Of a stretch of 64,000 nt of DNA, positions 59,066 through 64,000 are shown piece by piece. The notes below the pieces were generated by a model. It saw only the letters and a program-made list of their open reading frames with translations. It was not told the origin of the DNA and did not search any database. The stretch comes from Amoebidium appalachense (lineage: Eukaryota > Ichthyosporea). A program made the position numbers and the translations under genes. The DNA lies in assembly GCA_963693365.1 (NCBI GenBank), contig CAVNZM010000007.1, positions 3,596,001-3,660,000 on the forward strand. The letters run 5' to 3'. The stretch's first letter is position 1; each line of letters begins with the position of its first letter.

Positions 59066-59285
59066 AGCTAAAGGGCAGAGGATGCATGCAGCGCTGGCAG
59101 GGAGGTCGGGGGAAGGGGAGGGGGGGTATGCGCGCACAAGCCGCGGTGTAGGCGTGCGTGTGTGTGCGCTAGTGTGTGGGTGTGTATGAGCATGTGTGTG
59201 TAACACCGAGGTTAAGCATGCACGATCGAAGGGGCGGGTGGAGGGGGTGGCAGGGTGGGGTTGGGGGGGGGTTGGGGGGAGGGAA

Positions 59286-59337
<52 letters not shown>

Positions 59338-59628
59338 GACACGCCACAAGCAGTTGGCACTGCGGGCCAGCACAGAACAAAGAGGCACACCGTGTGTACA
59401 CCGTAAGACCGTAATGTATTGTCCCAAACACTCCACCGGGTGAGTGAGGGAATCCGAGCGAATTCGTGTAGTGGGGGGGGGCCGGCCCCGGCCGCCACTG
59501 CAGACCATGACTCGTGCGATATACAAAGTGGGAAGGGGGGAAGGGGGGGTGTCGGTGCCCCCCACAGCCCACACGCCAAGCCCAATACGAAGGCAAAGGA
59601 ACAGGGGAGGGGGCTCGGCCCAGCCCCA
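58927..59628 (-). other. Poly-G rich spacer between RNase H and recombinase
   Basis: It holds two long poly-G tracts (about 59,037-59,064 and 59,289-59,334) and G-rich DNA. In element sense it ends with a good polypyrimidine tract and CTGCAG, so it may be an intron or a linker. No coding frame without low complexity was found. Confidence 0.4.
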
Positions 59629-60030
59629 TCACGAGAGAGGGGCAGCAAACCACCCCGCTAGCCACACAGGCACGGGTGTTGGGACTGGTGCGTGCCACGG
59701 GTGCAGCCGGTCGAAAGTGGCCCACTGTGCTCGCGAGATGGCATCCGCAATCGAGTTTTCCACGCCAGGGATGTGCTTGGCCGAGACCAGCACCGTGTAG
59801 CGCATTTCCATCAGCGTGATGAGACGCAGCACCCGGGCAATGGCAGGGACGGGGGAGTGACGGGACGCGATCGTAGATACTGCACCGTCGTTATCGGTGA
59901 GCACGCGTATGTGGCTGTTGCGACAGCTGGGACCCCAACAGGCCAGGGCCACGGCAATGCCAGCCAGCTCAAACAGCACGGAAGCCCACACATCTCCGCC
60001 AGCAATGACCGTGCGCCAATGGTCCGTCCA
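59629..60030 (-). pseudogene. RNase H end of a YR-retrotransposon polyprotein
   Basis: The open frame reads GDVWASVLFELAGIAVALAC, then IRVLTDNDGAVSTIASRHSP and SAKHIPGVENSIADAISRAQ. The TDN aspartate and the final H.PG..N..AD..SR block are the classic end of the RNase H domain in DIRS-type and related retroelements. Its 5' side, which should hold reverse transcriptase, is cut off at 60,031 by an LTR fragment. Codon composition (GC-rich) agrees with the recombinase parts. It lies in the same orientation and upstream of the recombinase, as in PAT, Ngaro and DIRS elements. Confidence 0.8.
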
Positions 60031-60448
60031 TGGACCCGTTTTTTACTGCTTTCAGTGTGTTAACTCCATGACTGAACTCCATGACTGAACTCCATGACTG
60101 AACTCCATGACTGAACTCCATGACTTAACTCCATGACTGAACTCCATGACTGAACTCCATGACTTAACTCCATGTCTGCACCTGGCAGAGACGTGGCTTA
60201 TATACCCGTGGGGCAGCAGTCTGGAATGTAATCCGGATGCCAGGCGCTAATCGGATTGGTTACTTTCATTTAGAGATCTCTGGGACCAGTGAACCAATCG
60301 TTTGCAGTCAAAACACAATTGGCAACATTCCTCAACTATGCAGATGTGCATGTGGTGATCGAGTGTCAGCGTGTGTCTGTGTACACGGAACCAATTGTAA
60401 AGCTAACATACACATATTGTGGAGTGAGCGTAAGTCTGCACTCCAACA
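60031..60448 (-). mobile_element. LTR-B, left copy, truncated
   Basis: It matches 60803-61182 over its whole length, apart from the number of 13-bp units, and lacks the first about 52 bases of the LTR. It ends CTCCAACA. It fuses directly to the RNase H fragment at the left, so a deletion removed its outer edge. A TATATAAG box lies at about 60,195-60,202 on the minus strand. Confidence 0.8.
60062..60178 (-). repeat. 13-bp tandem repeat inside LTR-B, left copy
   Basis: About nine copies of ACTCCATGACTGA with single-base variants. The right LTR-B copy has only about six, so the array changed length since the two LTRs were identical. Confidence 0.85.
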
Positions 60449-60750
60449 CCCCTACCCAATTGGAGAAGTGTACACACCACTAGAGAAGAGAGAGTGAGTG
60501 TGGCTGCTTGCAGGGTAGACCGGGGTGTGCATTCCACTGTGGTGCGTGCCCCGCCAATGAAGTGGAATACTTGACGTTGATGTCGCAGGCTGCTGCGGAT
60601 GGAGTTTGTGGAAGCGAAAGTCTCTACTTCACGGAAATACGCTCGCGGGTGTAGGGTACAGCCTAGAAGTCGGTTTCTGGCTCCTCCGTTCAAGGCGTCG
60701 TAGGGGACGTGAAGTTAGAGGCCGCGGTGTCGTGTCTGGGCCCATAACCC
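60449..60750 (-). mobile_element. 302-bp interior of a TRIM-like element
   Basis: It is bounded by LTR-B on both sides. At the 5' end (minus strand) GGGTTATGGGCCCAGAC is a primer-binding site matching the anticodon arm of initiator tRNA-Met. At the 3' end GGGTAGGGG precedes the LTR as a short polypurine tract. No gag or pol frame fits in 302 bases, so the element depended on enzymes from others. Confidence 0.75.
60735..60750 (-). promoter_or_regulatory. Primer-binding site, half tRNA-iMet type
   Basis: GGGTTATGGGCCCAGA on the minus strand directly follows the LTR. It is complementary to CTGGGCCCATAACCC of eukaryotic initiator tRNA-Met, the primer form known from copia. Confidence 0.8.
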
Positions 60751-61182
60751 TGTTGGAAGTAGAGTCCGCTGTGACTAGGGTCGTCGTGGCGCGCTTGGGC
60801 GCTGACCCGTTTTTTTTACTGCTTTCAGTGTGTTAACTCCATGACTGAACTCCATGACTGAACTCCATGTCTGAACTCCATGTCTGAACTCCATGTCTGA
60901 ACTCCATGTCTGCACCTGGCAGAGACGTGGCTTATATACCCGTGGGGCAGCAGTCTGGAATGTAATCCGGATGCCAGGCGCTAATCGGATTGGTTACTTT
61001 CATTTAGAGATCTCTGGGACCAGTGAACCAATCGTTTGCAGTCAAAACACAATTGGCAACATTCCTCAACTATGCAGATGTGCATGTGGTGATCGAGTGT
61101 CAGCGTGTGTCTGTGTACACGGAACCAATTGTAAAGCTAACATACACATATTGTGGAGTGAGCGTAAGTCTGCACTCCAACA
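60751..61182 (-). mobile_element. LTR-B, right copy, 432 bp, complete
   Basis: The ends are TGTTGGAAGT and CTCCAACA, an inverted TGTTGG/CCAACA pair. It contains the 13-bp tandem array (about 60,833-60,910) and a TATATAAG box on the minus strand. It serves as 5' LTR of the miniature element. Confidence 0.85.
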
Positions 61183-62386
61183 GGGGGGGGGGGGAAGGAA
61201 CCGGGGCAAAAACAACGAATATATATAACGTGTATAGGCGGTGTTTGATTAACTGGGTTTTAAACCAGTGAAAGATAGAGTAGAGTGATGGTACAGGTCA
61301 AACCTTATATATAAACCCTAAGTGGGCATACCCACAAAGGCAATACATATGAAATAATGATGGTGGTAAAGTAGGTAGTAATCATTCCACTAACTGGTAC
61401 TAACTGGGTCGGGGGCAGGGGTTTCGGAAACGCGGGCAGGCAGCACGGTAGGCTGGCTAGAAACGTGGATGGGAACGGCCGGACCTGGCAGCACGTGTCT
61501 TGCTGGCCGGGGTCGGGTGGTAATGGGGGGGAAACAGCTGCAGGGGTAGCTGTTGCCCGTGCAGAGCTGGTGGTAGCTGGCATCTCGACGAGGTTGGCCA
61601 CGTGATGGGGGGAAACTGCTGCCGGAATGCAGGGCAGATCAATGGAATGTGAGGGGGCCATTGACAGTGACGGCACGGTAAGGGGAGACATGGCCGAAAA
61701 CAGGGTTGGAAATCCTGGAAGGAAGCAGGTTGGACACGGTAAACGGTTCTGGAGGGACTCAGGGTCGGGACTCCTAGGGAGGAGGGAAGCACAAAGGGCT
61801 TGGACGGGGTGGAACACGGTAGACTGGAAAGAAGTACCGAATTTGGATACTTCAGATGGACTTGATGGATGAAGGTCAAGTCGGATCGAGACGGGGTGTC
61901 AAATTATCGTCGATTGGAACGCAGACGGGGTGTGAAATTATATTCGAATGCGGGTTGACGGGGTTCGAAATCGGATGGAATGGGATTTCGATGCAGGATC
62001 CTCAGGCCTGGGTAGACAGGGCGGCGCGGTTGAGACCACGTCGGTGAAGTGTCAAGGAACTTGGAGCGCGATTGCAGAACCAAGGGTGGAGGACGGTTTG
62101 GCGTGACGGAGAGAAACCAGGACGGAGCTGGAAGGAGTGCAAGCTGGAATTTGAACTTGCGAGGATGTCACGGGTGTCAAGGCGTGGCAAAAGCTCTTGT
62201 CAAGATGAGTCAGATCTTGTCAAGAGGAGTCACGTGGGACCGGTTACGGACGGACGCCGGGGATGGATGTACACAGCCTCAGCACCAAGATGCATGAGGA
62301 GCTGACCACAGCTATGATGTGTACCAGGAATTTAACGATCGCTAGGTCTAGGTGTGTGTAGGGAGCGTGCATCTGGGCCCATAACC
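61183..62386 (-). mobile_element. 5' internal part of an LTR element (leader region)
   Basis: This is the interior of the element whose 5' LTR is LTR-A at 62387. It starts with a primer-binding site and runs to the edge of LTR-B. Minus-strand open frames (61817-61305, 61879-61457) are Pro/Ser-rich and without recognisable Gag or Pol motifs, and none matches a domain I know. The rest of the element is missing. Confidence 0.55.
62371..62386 (-). promoter_or_regulatory. Primer-binding site of LTR-A element
   Basis: GGTTATGGGCCCAGAT on the minus strand, immediately after the LTR end, is again complementary to the anticodon arm of initiator tRNA-Met. It fixes the element's direction as minus. Confidence 0.8.
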
Positions 62387-63321
62387 TGTTAAATTCTATA
62401 AGTATTTAGGATGTAAGCAGAGACACAGTGGTGCAGTGTGAAAACACCACAGACACACACAACAACAAAACACGGAACGATCGGAGCAGTGTACACAACA
62501 GACATCAATGTTTAGACACGACTGAACTCAATTTATTTTGATCGCTAATAAATACCTGAAATTCCCTTAAGTTAAATCCATACATGATTTCCGACCAGTC
62601 GGAAATCAGATCTATGTCTAAAATAACCAATCATAATTAACTGATTATTTCCCGGATAGATCCGGAGACGCGGGAACACACACCATAGGTCACAGCTATA
62701 AGAAAGAAAAGAGGTGAAGAGTAACGAGGAAAGAGGTGGTGTTTCTAACCTATCATCGGCTACAAAGACTCAGACATTTTCTGACTAAGTCCACTGATTG
62801 GATATAGTACGGCAACACACAAAACAAAAGTGGTTGACTAAGCTATGAATCATACCTGACAAGCTAAAGTGTAACCTAAGTGTTTTTCTACCAATCAAAA
62901 CATAACGAGTAATATAAATCTACTCAACGTATATTAGTGAGAGAGAAATATAATTAAATGAAAGGAAACAAGAGAAGAAAGAAAGAGAAAAGAAAAGACG
63001 AAGAAAGAGGAAAAAGAAAAGAAAGCAGGACAGAAAACACGAACAGCAAAACACAGTTATAACCGAAGATATTCATGTACACATAACATGTACACGTGTC
63101 TCCCTCACTGGGTAGACTCGTGTACCTATAATCAGTTGCTGTAATCGATATCTAAACACACGAATATAGCCGACACAACACGATTACAAGTACTCAAATA
63201 CACTGGAGATCGATGTCATAATTTACGTACAAGGAGCACATCTTTTTCATTAAGTAAATGAATGAAAACATAACACGAACTGAGAAGATCTTACAATATG
63301 TAAATACTACGTATTATAACA
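62387..63321 (-). mobile_element. LTR-A, second copy, 935 bp (5' LTR)
   Basis: It is as long as the copy at 57652-58586 and appears identical wherever I compared them. Its right flank (CTGGT plus recombinase) is the same as that of the first copy, but its left flank is element interior with a primer-binding site rather than the other half of the recombinase. Confidence 0.9.
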
Positions 63322-63775
63322 CTGGTGGTGCCATGCCCAAGCTGCGGTGCAGGCTGTTGACGGCGGAGACGATGCTGGGCATGGTCCGGGCTTGCACCGC
63401 ACGCATGGCGCACCAGGCAAGGAACAGCTGCACTTGGGCTGGGCAGGCTGGCAGGTAGCCACCATCAGGATTGCGGCAGTCCATTGCGTAGATGAAGTCG
63501 ATAAACTGGCGCTGGTAGGACGAGTAGGAGGACTCCGTGCTGTCGCCCACTGACAGCCGAGTGATGGTGCGGGCCACCTCCGGGACACGGGCCAAAACCT
63601 CGGGGGTGAACCACTGGGCAAGCCTACCATGGTCGCCACCAAAGGGGAGCAAGCCACCTGCAGGGACAGAGCTGGGTGAGCATCATGCCTAGAGTCCCAG
63701 GGGGGGGGGGGGGGGGGGGTAAAGGCAACGAGCGGGGTGGGCGGCAGGCAAGCGGGTGCACAGGCAGGCAAACAA

Positions 63776-63817
<42 letters not shown>

Positions 63818-64000
63818 AGCTAAAGGGCAGAGGATGCATGCAGCGCTGGCAGGGAGGTCGGGGGAAGGGGAGGGGGGTATGCGCGCACAAGCCGCGGTGT
63901 AGGCGTGCGTGTGTGTGCGCTAGTGTGTGGGTGTGTATGAGCATGTGTGTGTAACACCGAGGTTAAGCATGCACGATCGAAGGGGCGGGTGGAGGGGTGG
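63322..64000 (-). pseudogene. Second copy of the recombinase N-terminal part and spacer
   Basis: It repeats 58,587-59,258 with the same protein reading. Differences are in poly-G lengths, for example about 19 G here against 13 near 58,970, and about 37 G against about 28 near 59,040. It runs off the window end. Confidence 0.85.

Noticed and set aside
57652-63321. The two LTR-A copies as the ends of one full LTR element of 5.7 kb
   Set aside because: The first copy has matching CTGGT on both sides and recombinase sequence, not element interior or a polypurine tract, on its right. It is a solo LTR and the second LTR belongs to another arrangement.

Overview
The window is eukaryotic nuclear DNA. 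It carries two large, intron-rich protein genes with GT-AG introns, a nuclear-type tRNA gene, and several retrotransposon remnants, set in DNA saturated with poly-C/poly-G tracts and (CA/GT)n microsatellites. The standard genetic code fits every exon I could join. I cannot name the organism. A tricalbin/extended-synaptotagmin-like gene, a Dnf1/ATP10-like flippase and tyrosine-recombinase retroelements together suggest a protist, alga, fungus relative or unicellular holozoan, and nothing in the window points to bacteria or archaea.

Region by region: 1-5,600 is accessory DNA. It has an AT-rich start, a minus-strand retrotransposon Gag-like ORF with zinc knuckles (894-1904), a stretch full of ATTGGCAATA-like motifs (3,110-3,580), a broken minus-strand gene with an HNH/AP2-like endonuclease signature (3,845-4,814), and a GC-rich fold-back sequence. 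From 5,610 to 34,291 (+) lies one gene of more than 30 exons: an N-terminal membrane segment, an SMP lipid-transfer domain, several C2 or C2-like domains and a long Ser/Thr/Pro-rich tail. A tRNA-Asn(GUU) gene sits inside one of its introns. From 54,503 down to 35,861 (-) lies a P4-type ATPase (phospholipid flippase) of about 20 exons, with all catalytic motifs intact. The two genes converge, with about 1.6 kb between their stop codons. Both products are expected to act on membrane lipids: inter-membrane lipid transfer at ER-plasma membrane contacts, and lipid flipping between leaflets.

From 56,000 to 64,000 is a nest of retroelements. A tyrosine-recombinase (DIRS/Ngaro/PAT-type) retrotransposon retains part of its RNase H, its recombinase and split direct repeats. 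Its recombinase is interrupted by a 935-bp LTR with a perfect 5-bp target duplication. A miniature LTR element (TRIM-like, 302-bp interior) lies next to it, and a fragment of LTR-element leader follows. Both LTR families show a primer-binding site matching the anticodon region of initiator tRNA-Met, as in copia elements. A 4,735-bp unit starts to repeat at 62,387 and runs off the window.

Other repeats include a dispersed roughly 300-500-bp family whose copies end in poly-C (at least seven copies, both strands), two MITE-like inverted-repeat elements, intronic minisatellites, and decayed duplicates of one ATPase exon inside the neighbouring intron. Most apparent long ORFs in the window are translations of (CA)n, (GT)n, poly-C or poly-G and are not genes.
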